A stretch of DNA of 64,000 nt from Parasponia andersonii (GCA_002914805.1 JXTB01000081.1:154555-218554); one strand, 5' to 3'. Shown: positions 12,381 through 25,317, numbered from the stretch's first letter. Program-made: numbers and translations. Notes: generated by a model not told the origin, from the sequence alone.

Positions 12381-13064
12381 CATATTGTACCACATCGTAA
12401 AATAGACCTACCAAAGAATAGTATTATAGTAAATATGAACTGCTGAACTGGTCGAAGTTATGGCTTCTTTTTTTTTTCCTTTCGTGAGGGCAAATCCAGA
12501 ATTGCATTTTGCCCATTTGAATTTTTACAATTTTAGACTACCTGTATTAGATGAGTCTCGAAATAAAAAGGTCCTTTGGTGGTATCTTTTTTCTCTCTTT
12601 CTTTTTTATTAAATATGTTTCTGAAAACTAAAGTGCAAAGGAACGACTGGAGAGGTGACAACTTGTTAAGACGTGAAACAATTTATGGTTCTTTTTAAAT
12701 ATCGTGAATTGATTTTCATGAAAACTCTATATGATCAAATAAAAAATACAACTAATAGCACTTGTCCCATAAACAAATGAGACATGTTCTAAAATTATAA
12801 GAGATAATGGTCGTTAATTTGTAAAAGAAGTGTCAGCTAATTAAGTTTATAAATTATTTGATGTTTCAAATGCTTTTTGATGAATCTCGTCTTTGATAAG
12901 AAAGAACTATGAGCTATGAAACAGCCTACTTGAAAAATAAAATAAAATAAAAAATCTCGCTATGGTAGGAACTAGGAAGGAATTAGTGCTAATGAAAAGT
13001 ACTCCTAATAAAGGAATAATTCTAAAGGCCTACCTGAAGAAGAATACAAAGAAGGATTAATAAT
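12381..13064. other. Intergenic, no gene seen
   Basis: AT-rich sequence following the LTR. I see no coding potential, RNA gene or clear repeat. Confidence 0.6.
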
Positions 13065-13555
13065 GTTATTGGTACCTAAATTATTAGAAGAGTTTTACTT
13101 TAGTCCTAAATTCTAAATTTATATTTGTTATTTTAGTCCTTATAATATTAAAAGTGTTTCACACTAGTTTTAGACTCTTATTTTGTTAAATTTAAGGTCA
13201 AAATAGTAACTTCATACAAAATTTAAGTTTTTGTATTAGTCTTTAAACTTTGAAAAAAAAATTCATTTTCTTTCCTTCTTGTTAAAAATTTAATATATAT
13301 ATATATATAAACACAATATAATTAGCAAAAACTATTGCAAAAGAATGAAATTAATGATTTTGATACTTGAAGGGCTAAAATAATAATTATTATAGCCGAA
13401 GGACTAGAATTTTGACTTAAATATTTTTAGTTTAGTTCTTCGACTAAAATGAAAATAGTCGAAGGATTAAAATATTTTATATTTAAACTTAGAGGACTAA
13501 AATAAAATTTAGCAATAGATTAGATACTAATACAGTTAGGACGAGTGCTAATAAC
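13065..13555. mobile_element. Candidate MITE with long imperfect inverted ends
   Basis: The left end (GTTATTGGTACCTAAATTAT, then ACTTTAGTCCT) and the complement of the right end (GTTATTAGCACTCGTCC, then TTTTAGTCCT) match imperfectly over about 60-80 bases. The size of about 490 bp and lack of coding capacity fit a non-autonomous DNA element. No convincing target duplication is seen, so the edges are approximate. Confidence 0.45.
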
Positions 13556-14797
13556 CTTTTTGTATCACTATTTACATGTCAAGCGAACTCCATTATGTTT
13601 TGTAATATTATTTAACTATGAAATATTTTAGTAAAATTAATATATTAAGTAAGAAGACATGTAAAAGAAATTAATTAACAACTAACCGTACGGATACAGG
13701 ACTACTTTTAACTTATTTATTATTTTTTATGTAGGTTTTTTCTAGATAGTAGAAAGAAATAGTTAAGGCTAAACAAAAGCATGTGAAATAGAATAATTTC
13801 AGCAATCAACTGAAAGGGCCAAATCTCTAATTCCCCCAAAAGGGCCACCTTAATCGATAGATAATGCTGATATAGTTGTTTGAATAGGCCCACATAATAA
13901 TTGTAACTTGCAACTTTTTAAACTCCATGTGGCGTAGTGAGGAAAAAAGATTCGTGAACCACCACCTATATTGCCAAGTTGAGCGTTTGTCTCTCTTTCT
14001 ATCATTAGATTTATAAAATAGAGAGGTTAGGCACTAGAAAACCAAATATAGAGACTAGAATCAAACTCAACAGTCAACAATAGCCTCAAATTATAGCCAC
14101 TACTAACTCTCTCACCATTCATATGCATTCATTCGTTTTGGCCTAATGTATGCTCAACAGTCAACAATAGCCTCAAATTATAGCCACTACTAACTCTCTC
14201 ACCATTCATATGCATTCATTCGTTTTGGCCTAATATATGTTAACACTATAAAATAATAATATTGACCTTTCAATGCTGAGGGGTTTGTACGTAATTTAAA
14301 TTATCTCAGAAAGAAAAGAAAAGAATGACGGCTCACTAAACTTTCACTTGTGGAGAAACAGTTCAAAAATTTGTGTATAACATATACTATTTGATAATTA
14401 AAGTTTACTAAATAGACTCAATGGTATTATTTATGTTTAGGTCAAAAGATACTCTTTAGAAGAAACTTCACTCCAAATTTGGAAAACATTTTTTAAGGAA
14501 ACAATTTCATTAAATTCAAATAAGGATTGCAATAATAATCGGGCTACATAAAACTTTTTATAATGAGAATCAAGAAATAAATTCATAAACTTGAAGACCA
14601 AAAAAACTTTTAATGATCTTAGAGCAAAAGCAATTTATGTCAATGATTTTGGAGAAAAAACTCAATGAATGATATATTAGAATTTTTTAATGGCTCATTT
14701 AGATTTTTTATTATCTAAATTGACACTTATGATTGATTCATTAAAAGAGTTTCTATAAAATCCATTCCGCAATAATAATAAATTCCTTAGATCTTAA
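13556..14797. other. Intergenic, no gene seen
   Basis: AT-rich spacer between the two MITE-like elements. Its only structured part is the 87-bp tandem duplication at 14066-14239. Confidence 0.6.
14066..14239. repeat. 87-bp tandem duplication
   Basis: The unit beginning CTCAACAGTCAACAATAGCC and ending at GGCCTAAT(G/A)TATG occurs at 14066 and again at 14153, almost without differences. This suggests a recent duplication. Confidence 0.95.
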
Positions 14798-15499
14798 GGT
14801 GACATTTGGTTGCTAAACAAAAATAGAAAAGGAATATGAATAGTAATATGAATTTAATAAGAGTAAGAATAGAATAAAAAAAATTGATTGAATTGTTTGA
14901 TTAACATGTTCGAATGAGTGCTTGAACGAAGTTTATTATATTTGGTTTATTATGGAATAGAATAAAATTAACATTATATAGACGAAAATATTATTACTAC
15001 TAGAAAATTGGTACAAATAGTTAAATTGGTACAAAAATTGATTTATTTATTTATTATTTTTTTCATTAGAAATTAATTCTTTTTTTAAAAAAACAAATAT
15101 ATATATATATACCCTTCAATTTGTTAGCAATATGCACGAGTTCAAATCGGATGTCCTATTTATATTTGCATATATTGAAGAGTCTGTGTCATATATTTGT
15201 ATATGTTGAAGTCATGTATCTATATATGTTGAAGAGGCTGCATACGTTGAACAGCGGCCAGGGGACCGAGCGAGAGAGTTGAAGAGAAGAGGTGGGGATA
15301 ATTTAGGACACTTGGATCATGGGATAGAATAGAAAGCCCTTTTAATTCGTTAAGAAAGATTTTTCAATTACGTAATTGAATTATAATTGCCAATAAAATG
15401 AGTTTTATTCTCTTCAAAATCAAATTTAACACTTGAATAAATTTTCTTTAGGAACAACAAGTCTATTCCTAAGTTTAGTCACCGTAACCAAACGCCACC
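14798..15499. mobile_element. Candidate PIF/Harbinger-like or hAT-like MITE (about 700 bp)
   Basis: The left end GGTGACATTTGGTT and the complement of the right end GGTGGCGTTTGGTT form terminal inverted repeats, followed by further partial matches (ACTAAAC / GCTAAAC, GGAATA). Flanks are TAA on the left and TAT on the right, near to a 3-bp target duplication. There is no coding capacity. The superfamily is a guess from the GG(T/G)G...TTTGGTT termini. Confidence 0.5.
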
Positions 15500-15716
15500 T
15501 ATATTCCCCCCTATCTTTTTTTTTTTTTTTGTTTTCTGTTTTTAAATCATTGAAGTAATTGTGTACATTTAGTCTCTTTCCAATCCATAAAAACATATTT
15601 TGTAGAAAAGCATTGAAAAAACCCGCTTTTAGGAGGAAGAAATACAAATATACCCTCAATCTATTTTCACTCATTACTAGCGATCACCTTTACATACCAG
15701 TTTTTGCCTTCACCGA

Positions 15717-15990
15717 TCACCATGACCAACCTCTCGAAGCTTGAGTTCTGGATTTACTTGATTGATTGCAAAGACTTGAGCTTCGTCATGAGAAATGGGT
15801 TAAAGTCCTCATTAGGGAGCTAGTTGAGATCTGACGGAGTAACATTGGCATTGACATTGAGAAGGGTTTCGGAGAGCCGATAAGAGAGGTCGGTGAGGGA
15901 GATGTTCTGGTCGACAACAAACCATATTTCATCGCCGATACAGTAGAAAGAAGTGTCATGTGGCTTCGGGAGGAATGGTGAAAAGGTCAT
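15717..15990 (-). pseudogene. PB1-domain gene fragment
   Basis: One minus-strand frame from the ATG at 15990 reads MTFSPFLPKPHDTSFYCIGD, then EIWFVVDQNISLTDLSYRLS, later LPNEDFNPF. The order (G-D/E-ET/EIWFVVD, ISLTDLSYRLSETLL, LPNEDF) matches the plant PB1 domain, a protein-interaction fold found in many kinases and transcription factors. An in-frame TAG sits directly before LPNED, and the frame is lost after about 80 codons, so this is a broken piece. No other exon of a parent gene is visible nearby. Confidence 0.5.
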
Positions 15991-17709
15991 TAATTTATGA
16001 AGAAGTGGTAGAGAAATAGAAGTGATGATGTTACATTTAATTAATCATCCAAGAAAACTGGACCACGAATTCGGTTTTTCTGAAAAAGCTGGCAATTTGA
16101 ACGCCATATAACAATATGACTCGATATTCTCGTCTTTAATTGACACGTACGTATTGACATGATTAATTAATTTTTTTATTAAAATATGTCAAAATACTTG
16201 ATAATTATTTCATAAAAAATAATATTCAATAAATTTTTTAAAAATAAATAAAAAATAATAAATTAATTTATTTTAATAAAATAAAACTGAAATAAAGTAA
16301 TCAAGTAAATAAATAATTACAATATTTAAAAATATTGAAAGATATAAACTTAAATGATGTTTTTATTAAACAAATAATTTATAAATAATATAAAATACAC
16401 ACGATATAAATAAATTAACACAAAATTACATAAACTGTCGATCTCTTATTTTTTCGTCTCTTATTTTTCCTCTTAGGCGGTGGTTGTGGTACAAGGAAAT
16501 GACCCTAATTAGTAGTGTTTTAGGCCAAATGACCATTTCTCATGCAGAATGATTTTTTTTTTTTTAGAAATGTTAGTGACAGTTGGTTGCTACGTCAAAG
16601 ACGAATAGTTAAAATTATAAATTTTTAAAAAATATAGTCAAATTATGACACTATTAGAAAAATCAATATGAAAAATAGGGGCTCACCTAATAAGGAGCAT
16701 TTCTCATAGTATGGCTCCTGTGTTATTAAAGAAAGGGGAGAAAAGAAAAAGTAAATAAGAGGAACCCATCAAATATGTCTCATAATACCCCTAGTTTTGG
16801 TAAATATGATTTTAGTAGTGGTGTTATTTTTAATTAATCGCTAACTTGTCAACTTAACCCAGATGTTTTTTCTACTTTTTGCTTGCCAGTAGGCTTCGGC
16901 TTTTAGGGCTGGGCCAAGAATGTGCCCATTGGTTGTACTGATTTAGGATTACATATATATATAAATATATATATATATATATCAGGATAAAAAAGTCAAC
17001 AATGTAGTGATTCTAATGAAGATATAAGAGTAACTAATATCTGATATTTAACTTCTCTAATCCCCAAACACATCCTTTTTTTGTTATTTATTTTTTTCAA
17101 TTGAAGAACGCATACGCAATTTCTAACATTTGATAGAGATGCTATTGTGAATGAAAACGATAGTACTTAGTCCATGATGCTAAAAGATAATATGAGCTAG
17201 CAATTTTACTATCGTAGCATGTGTTGCTTTATCACCAACTGTTGGTTCATAATATCATAAAAAGAAATGGGATGTACTAATTATTGGCCAAGTCAAAATC
17301 ATTATGAGAAATATATTGATGTCTTTATAAGTAAAATATGAGATCTAGTATTAATAGTCAACTCAAATCGTGATTAAATAGTATGATGCTAAATAGAACC
17401 GGAATATGATAATATGTAGAAGATACATATCGCATTTAATTTTGTATATATTACATAGCTCGACTGGCCAGACTTTGAAAAATTGAATCTGAGCTATTGT
17501 AATTTAGCAATTTTAATACAGTCGGCACTCAAGAATTTGTTCTTTACTAGTGACAACTTTGAAAGAGGTGAAAGAAAAAGAAAAGGGAGAGTAAGGGGAG
17601 ACATAATGAATTTAAGTCGAATACCTCAAATATGAGACGTATCAGACGTCAAAGTTGTCGATACATACATGGCTTCCTCCTCTAAAACATTGCAAAATGA
17701 GCCTTTCTT
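15991..17709. other. Intergenic, no gene seen
   Basis: AT-rich spacer downstream of HCF244 (its 3' side). It contains an AT dinucleotide tract at about 16952-16982 and short homopolymer runs. No coding signal is visible. Confidence 0.6.
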
Positions 17710-20397
17710 TCAGAAGTAAATGTCCGTTTGCTTCGACTGTGCTTTGAGATCTTTCAATTTCTTCAGTATATTTGTGAAGTAATCTTGTAAATACTTCTCC
17801 AGTGAAATTATATCTTTTCCATCCACGCCGAGCAAATTATATGTCTCAGCCATTGGAGAAGAGAAGACAGTGTCACTTGAAAGAACCTATAAATATCAGA
17901 AGCAACACTTTTAGTCAGTCAATATGTGAATTTAAACCTTGGTTGAGATTCAAGAATTTACCTCCGAAAATGCCAGTCTATCAGCGACATCATTTGTCCA
18001 CTCAAACAACCGAGTTAGCTGTCGTGTGAATCTCAAGATGGAGACTGGGACTGTTGTAACATTTGCATCCTGCCCCGCAAGCCTCTCACACAATGTAATC
18101 ACCTACAAGAAACTTGAGCCTTGGTTCAGGTGATAGTGGGTTAAGCCAGGGGTTTTGGAAAATCTAGGTTCGTGAAAGACAGTAACCTTTAGCATTTTTA
18201 TGGATGTTAAGCTAATAGATTTCCCAGTTTAGTAGAACGAAGCGTACGGAAAAAGCAAAATCCAGGAGGTGAGTATGTAGGCTTTCATATAAAGATACTA
18301 TTCTTGTTTACCTCTTGAGTCGTCCATGCACGGGGACCAGCAAATGTGAGAAGTTTCTCGTTAAGATTCTCATTTCTTAAAGCTATAAATGTCAGACGAG
18401 CTATATCCTGACATAAGAATGAACATTTCTCAAGATACCGGAAAGATTGGGTCAGCTTTATTTATGCAAAGAACAACACAAGAAGTTATGGATAAACAAC
18501 CTGTGTGTCCATGTAAGCAATTCGAGTAGGAGCATCTGTTCCCCACACAGATTTCTCTTCTAGTATAGGTACCGCATACTGCCCAATAAGGCCCTAAAAA
18601 GATAACAGACAGCCTTGTTGTTTAACTTACAACTAAAAGTCAAGAGACTTTTAATGGTTAACTCTACAAACATCAACTTGACAGGTTATCACAGACTAAC
18701 TCACGCTCGTAAAAAGATTGTAAAATAAAGAGAATAATCAGTTTCCTGACTCACTTGCATGAAACCACATAACCTTATAACAATGTGATTTAGGCCTGAT
18801 TCCTGGAGAAACTTCTCGGTGCAATATTTAATCTCCATCAATGGCACTTCAGGGTGCTTGTCACAATTGTGAATGGAAAAGAATAAAAATTTCTTGATTC
18901 CCATTGCTTTTGCACACTGTATAAGGGCAACTTTTCCCTCCCAGTCTACCTACATAAAAAAATGGGATTAGATAAGGCAGAAATCCATGCATAACAAAGG
19001 TTCAAATGTACTTTTTATGTTTTTGCCCTAATTTTTAGCTTCTTTAACGATACAAGAATACACTAGTGTCTTCAATGAGCATGGTAATTAAATTAAACAA
19101 CTTATTGTAAAATCACAAAAAGATAAGGACGCAAAACAAACAGAGATGAGAATAGCATACAACTCAAGACATAGAAAAGACACACACTTTAGAGCCTAGT
19201 TCAGGGAAACCACGGGGTAAACAAAAGGGTTGATCAGCCAAGGTGTTAATTCGAATGAATATATTACACCTTTATAATGAAAATATACTAAAGCTTACTG
19301 AATAAAGCAATGACTCACTACAAAACTGGATAGCACCTATCAAGAGAATGCACGAGACATTCACTAGGAAAAATTCAGACTAATTCGAATGTTTGGAAGT
19401 TACAAAAGAAATAAACCATATCACGTTAGTCAAATCTTACCGTTTTTATAGGCTCCTCCGGGCGCCCTGTGGCACAATCAATAACCGTGTGAATGCCAAC
19501 CAATGTCGCAGGAATCGTCTCTGGTTTGCTAAGGTCTGCCTGCTCCAAAAAAATACTTCACATTGAGTTATTCAACTTCAAGAGACCAAAATTATGTTGA
19601 CTTTTCACAAACCACCCTGAACATCATAGTGTCCTCTCAATCTAATAATAGATACATAAGAATGACAAATGTTTCAATAACCCACAAAAGAATCTACCTT
19701 AAATTGTCTGTTTTGGTACCATACTAACTATTAAGTAACATCAAAAGTTTGAGCTTAGAACTACTCCTAATTAGATCAAATAACCGAAAAAACGAAAGAA
19801 GATTGAGACGTGTACATTGACCACAGTGGCGCCCCAGTCGCGGAGGAAATCAGCAGGAGCTGGTCTAGGCCTAACGAGGCACCTCACGTCGTAGCCTTCG
19901 TCTAGTGCGCGCCTCACAATCTGCCTACCGAGAGTTCCCGTAGCACCCACCACAAGTATACTGGTGGACCTAACCGGCGTGCCCGGAGCAAGATTCACCG
20001 CTCCAACATTAGTCTGAGCAGTACACGTTACTAGAGGTCGCTTATAAGAACACCCTGATACCGGGGGGGGGAAAATAAAGATAAACAGTACATAACTCAA
20101 ATCCTTAATTTTTTTCCAAGAAGAACAAATTTAAAGGAGAACCCATTAGTACCCAGATGGCCAATTTTGCAAATGTCGAAGAAAATCAAGTTGGAGAAGC
20201 TAAAGAAAAACGGAACCAAAAGAAAAAAGTTATTAACCAGAGAGAGTTGTGGAAGAAGATTGAGTCGAAGAGAGGAAAGCGTCTGGTGCTAAAGTACGAC
20301 GCCAGGACAGTGTGCCATGGCAGGTTGAGGTCTTGGCGTGATGGGGATGATGGAGTTTTCCTGGTGTGGCCAGCTGCGTTGGAAGCCTACATGCCAT
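17710..20397 (-). CDS. HCF244: HCF244, NAD(P)-binding photosystem II assembly factor, chloroplastic
   Basis: Derived exons (complement): 20397-20238, 20054-19816, 19539-19441, 18949-18755, 18593-18501, 18407-18312, 18102-17962, 17886-17710; they sum to 1200 nt, 399 aa plus stop. All introns are GT-AG. The N-terminus ([14 protein letters not shown]) is Ser/Thr-rich and basic, like a chloroplast transit peptide. The Rossmann nucleotide-binding motif GATGTLG is at residues 90-96. The whole downstream sequence ([47 protein letters not shown] end) matches the plant HCF244 family, an atypical short-chain dehydrogenase. In Arabidopsis HCF244 acts with HCF173 on psbA translation and in D1/reaction-centre assembly at the thylakoid. 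The length is normal for the family (about 395 aa) and no lesion is visible. The neighbouring O-fucosyltransferase gene is on the same strand upstream and unrelated. Confidence 0.95.
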
Positions 20398-21499
20398 TGC
20401 CAATTATGATTTTTTTATTTATTTTTATTTATTTTTTTTTTGTTTGGTTGGTTTCCCCCTCTTTCTCTTGCAGGAATTGATGCCACAGAGGAGAATTAGA
20501 AAAGAAAAAATTGGGGAGGACGATGAAGATGAACAATATAGAGATCTCTATTCTGCCACGTCAATCTCACTAACTGGATTACGGGTTGTGCCACGTGTCA
20601 CCAAAAAGCCGCCTTTAATTTTTTTTTCCCCACTCCCGCTACGCCTACTTGTGACTCCTGAGTTCTGACTATTCAGTTAGTTAGGATTGTAACTACTCGA
20701 GAGTCGGAAATTAGAAGAGCGTATCCGTCATTGCAAGCCGGCCCAGATTTGCTTATTACAAGTTACTAGTTAGTACACTCGTGGTTTCCCAAGTCTAACT
20801 AACTAACTAACAAACATCTCATTATAAGCCGGAAAAAACACAAAAAAAAAAAAAAAAAATCAGCAGACGTAAAATCCTAGTCTTCTACTTGCTAGAGATT
20901 GTCTTGTATTTTTCCGATTATTGTGTTTTCACAAAGTAATGTGCAAACGGGGAAGTGTCACATGTGGAAAAGTAAGAATTTTCGTGTTGTGCTGTTAAGA
21001 GAGAGAGGGAAGAGCAAAGGAGACCTATCATGTTGCCCATAATCCCATGGCAAAGGCATGAATGATTCTAGTATTTGCATAGCAAAAGAAAGAGGGGGAA
21101 AAAGTGAAAAAAGAAAGTAAAAGCCTTTTCTAATTACTTCAATTTACACTTTGGCTCTGTATTATAAACATCTCTGCCTTACGGAAAGAATTATCTATGA
21201 GAAAGCAAAAAAGCTATAAATGATCCCGGCCACTGTAATTTGTAGTAATGTACAAGCTTCAAAATCTGATCTACTCTTTTTTTCTTTTTATGGTGGTGTA
21301 GTCGTTGTTTACCAAAACTGCTCATCTATCAGCCAAGGCCTTTCTTATGTACAATGTGTTGTGTGGTCACTGCTACTACAGGTTCAGTGAATGGGAAGAC
21401 AAATTCTTGTTCAAAGAAGCAATGTGCCAATGTGTCAACCAGAAGAAGCAGAGAATTTATAAAAGAATATTTGTCAGAGAAAACTGGATTCTCCTTCAT
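20398..21499. other. HCF244 promoter region / 3' side of the O-fucosyltransferase gene
   Basis: Spacer of about 1.1 kb between two same-strand genes. It holds a G-box at 20592-20597, a poly-T/A stretch near 20407-20442 and a poly-A run near 20837-20859. No gene is seen. Confidence 0.6.
20592..20597. promoter_or_regulatory. G-box (CACGTG) upstream of HCF244
   Basis: A perfect CACGTG in the context GCCACGTGTCACC lies about 195 bp upstream of the HCF244 ATG. G-boxes are bound by bZIP and bHLH factors, including light-signalling ones, so light control is a reasonable inference for a photosystem assembly gene. No test is possible here. Confidence 0.5.
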
Positions 21500-24400
21500 T
21501 CAGTCTGAGAACAACTCTTCTAGCTCTGGTTGATCAGGTTTACTCAAAATACCTGGTTCTGAATCTGCTCCATAATGCTGCCTCCTTTTCTCCCCTAAAA
21601 TAGCTTCATTATCCAAATAATCAAACCAATCTTGCTCATCCTCAGGTACTTGTTCATCTGTCGCATCACCATCCTTAGTTTTATTATCGTCTTTATAATT
21701 GTCATCCATGTTGTAGCTGTCCTCAATTCGATTTTGTTGACTTGCTTCCATAGGACTTTTATCAGAAGTGTCACATATGCAGGCTTCCGGGTTTTCATGA
21801 AACTCACCCCTGCCTGGCTTGATTTCTCTAGGCTCTCCCATGAATCCGATCTGATGAGTTCGAACCCTGGAAGTAAATTCTTCCCATGTCATGTTATTTC
21901 GGTTCACGAACAACTTGTATAATTTTTTAGCATTTGGACGGATTGTCGGTTTGTGTCCAAAGTATCTCCTGCAAAAGATTATACCATTTAAAAGCAAGTG
22001 ATCACATGAGAGTTGCTTGTACCATTTGCGAATAGCAAGAACAGGGAAACATATTTGGAAGCAACTAGTAATAATCATGTTCCTTATAAGAACATTTCAG
22101 ATGTCAACCGGTATATCCTCCTCCAGTAGGGATTCTTGTATGAATACTGACATCAACGTTAAACTCAAAAAATTAACAGAAAGTATTGTTACCTTCTTCC
22201 AGCTAACATTCTAGCCATATTGCCATTGTTGTTTGTGACAAAAACATCACTTTCATCACAAACAATAAAATCTAGTGCAGCCATGCGAGAAGAGAAGGAA
22301 GCGAACGGTGCCAGCTCCTCCTTACTTGCTATAGTATCTTTAGTATGGAAGTTTGGGAAGAGTTCTTTAAGTGGTGCCAATGTCTCCTCACCTCCATATA
22401 CCTCACCTGATGCCACGTACAAGTGAACATCACTTCCAAAACCCAAGGCTCTAAGCAGAAGACCAACTTCCCCAGGAGTAAGTGGGCATCTTCCATTTCT
22501 TCGTACTTTGTCAGGATTACTTGCCTACAACACATACCCCGGAATAGAGATATCAGTACTATTTCATGCCAAAGTTAAATGAAATAGGCTAAGATACTTG
22601 TGAAGACTCACATGTAAAGTTTTCCACCTCTTCCGGATTTTGCCAAGTTCTTCTCTTTCTTTTTCTCCCCCACCAAAATCGCATCCAGAGAACGCAAGCA
22701 TATCAGGTTCATATCTATGTTCAAAGCAATATCATCAGCGAATTTTCCCTCGGCATTTTGAAGTTACTTTAGACTAAAAAGTGCAATAGTCACTGTTATT
22801 CAATACCGTAACTTTGGACTTTCGTACCGTAAACAAAATAGGCCAAAAGAAGCACAGTTTTACTTTCTATGCATCACATAGCTATTGCCTAAATAAAACA
22901 GAACGCAGAATTTCGACATCTAATAATGTCTCAATGACACGAGTAACGTCATAGGGAAAAGAAGAACATACAGTCTAGAGATGATTTATCAAAAATGGCC
23001 ACAAACATATTGTACTTTACCTCAAATGCAGGGCAATAAAATGTTTGCTTTTCTTCCTCATCCTCTCAACCAACTTTTCCCCCATGTCAAGAATGGAATC
23101 AGTAAACTTTAGAGCATGATAGTTAACTCTGCATCTTAACTTTTGTAAATGTTTACTCAACTTATTTGAAAGCCTATAATCGAACTTAGAGAGCTGAACA
23201 ACCTGTACATGAACAAGGTTTAACTGTCAATGTTGGAAATGAAGAAGCTTATACGCTTTCAATTTCACTGTCAGGTACTTTACATATTTCCGTCAATAGT
23301 ACTTTTATATATTCATAAATTTTATTCCTTAAAGTACATATTCAAAGCTAATTCCAAGAATGAATTGTAGAGTCATATGAGAAGCTAAAACTAAGCAGTT
23401 ATTTCTGTTCCTACAAATAAGCAAAGCTTTAAACTTACATGTCTTTTGTTCAAAACAGGTAAAACCCGGTTCAGGTAACATTTTGGAGTGCACTTCCTTG
23501 GAACACGCATGGAATGTGCAGTCATAGCTTTCCCACCCTTCACTGGAAGCTCTTTGATTATTTTAACATCTTTTGAGAGAAATGATATAAACCGGTCCAC
23601 ATCAAAGATTTCAGCAAAGTCACTGCACCAAATACAAACTCACATTAAACACAGAACATATCTTTGCATCTATGTTATGAGATATAACAGTTCTAAGCTA
23701 ATCATGATATGCTAGAACACACCTACTATCCTGCCAAAAAGATTTTTGGTCCAACTTGGGAACAACAAGAGTAGCATTTAGGATGTAAGCTGCAACCACA
23801 GCATCTGTTATCTGCAACCATAATCAGTAGAGGATGCATTAGATACTTACCCGGAAACATAATCTTCAATTCTTTATGTATATACAAGTAATTGTGGAAA
23901 AGAGATCAAGAGAATCCCAGCCAAGAAATTTCGAGTGATATACGCGTAATAGAAACAGAGATTTCGAACATAAAAGATATTCAGGGATTTTTAGTCATGC
24001 ATATGGGCTTGGATATTTAGGTAAAAACAAAAGCTCAATATTGGATTGCCAAAAAAAATATCATTCTTCGATAAGTTACTGGACTTTCATATATGATTTT
24101 ATACACGTTAATTTGAATAAAAGCAAGAATTAAGGAAGCTAAAATGGCCCATTTAGTTTTAATGTGTTGACCATAATTGTCATCAAAGTAAATTTAAGTG
24201 TTCGCAGAACAAACTTCAAAATTATACGAAAAATAAATTTGGTCTGAGCTACACAAGCTTACCCCTGTTCTCTGTTGATTTAAGCCTCCACTAGTAGCTA
24301 TCAACAGGTACCGGTTCGGATTCGTTTTTGCATCAGAAGCTGTAAAAATATCGAAAACACTTCACATCAAATTCAAAATCCAAACGATTTCATTCTCCAA

Positions 24401-25190
24401 AACGATACAAAAATGCTAGAAGAAACTAGTTTGAATTGAATTCCTCAAGATTGGAGAGAGTATAAAACAGAGTCAAAACATCAACAGTACGACCAAAATT
24501 GGAGTCGAAATCAATTAAAAAAAAAAAAACAATTCAAAATAAGTGCAAATAACTCTGATTTAAGTCTTGAATTCGTAACACTAAACCATTATTGAAACCA
24601 CTATTGAAACTGAGACACACGTACTCATGAAGTTATCGCTAGCATTACTGCAGCCAACGTACGATCCCGATTGCCTCGAGCTCCATAAATCACGACCTAA
24701 AATCCCACCACTAGCCTAAAGCAAAGGCCATTGAAGAAAAGTAAAGAGCATACACAAGAATCACAAAATCAATTCGTTAAAACCTGCAACACGTTTTTAA
24801 CCAAAATCAACCGAGATTTTTTTCGAAAACTACGTATCCATACCGGAACACGAAACACCGTCCCCTGATCCGAATCGGATTCAATCTCCATGGCGTCATT
24901 ACTAGTCTGGAAAAAGCACAGTGAAACGTTAGAATTGAATATATGTTTAGAGAGAGAGGGAGGGAGGCGGGGAGAAGAGTGTGTGGATTTACAGAGAGGT
25001 GATGGTGGTGGTGGCGGCGAATAGGAGGGGGAGCAAGGAGGGAGAAGGAGACGAGGAAGAGGAGGAGGCAGGCGGAGAAGACGGAGATGAGCTGAAAGAT
25101 GTGGCGGTGGAGGCGGCGATAGTGGCGGAGGATGGTGGTGCCAAGGATGAATCCCGATATGGTGGTGGTGGTCTCTCTCTTCTTCTTCAT
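21500..25190 (-). CDS. O-fucosyltransferase family protein (Golgi-type glycosyltransferase)
   Basis: Derived exons (complement): 25190-24993, 24906-24844, 24715-24625, 24339-24263, 23811-23723, 23622-23439, 23202-23021, 22714-22612, 22524-22193, 21968-21500; total 1788 nt, 595 aa. Introns are GT-AG. Residues 31-53 form a hydrophobic segment (IFQLISVFSACLLLF...) preceded by basic residues, a type II membrane anchor. A His run (60-64) follows it. The plant O-FucT domain follows: NRYLLIATSGGLNQQRTGI, IALHLRYEPDMLAFSGC (HLRYE at about 293-297, the region proposed to contact GDP-fucose) and DVFVTNNNGNMARMLAGR (about 422-439). The acidic, Asp/Glu-rich C-terminal tail ends ELEELFSD. Family members are predicted to transfer fucose in the Golgi, but most plant members have unknown acceptors; the exact orthologue is not identified here. 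Confidence 0.92.
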
Positions 25191-25200
25191 GACTACTACT

Positions 25201-25250
25201 AATATTATTATTATTATTATTATTATTATTGTTATTGTTATTATTATTTA
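25201..25250. repeat. ATT/GTT microsatellite in the O-fucosyltransferase 5' leader
   Basis: A trinucleotide run (mostly ATT with two GTT units) begins about 10 bp upstream of the ATG on the minus strand. It probably lies in the 5' untranslated region. Confidence 0.85.
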
Positions 25251-25317
25251 TTTTTTCTTGCTGGGACTGGTACGGAACGGAACGGAGGGAGAGAGGGAGA
25301 AATGATACGGTGAAGTT

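Noticed and set aside
20157..20480. 107-codon plus-strand ORF
   Set aside because: It is the complement of HCF244 exon 1 and intron 1, which read convincingly on the minus strand.
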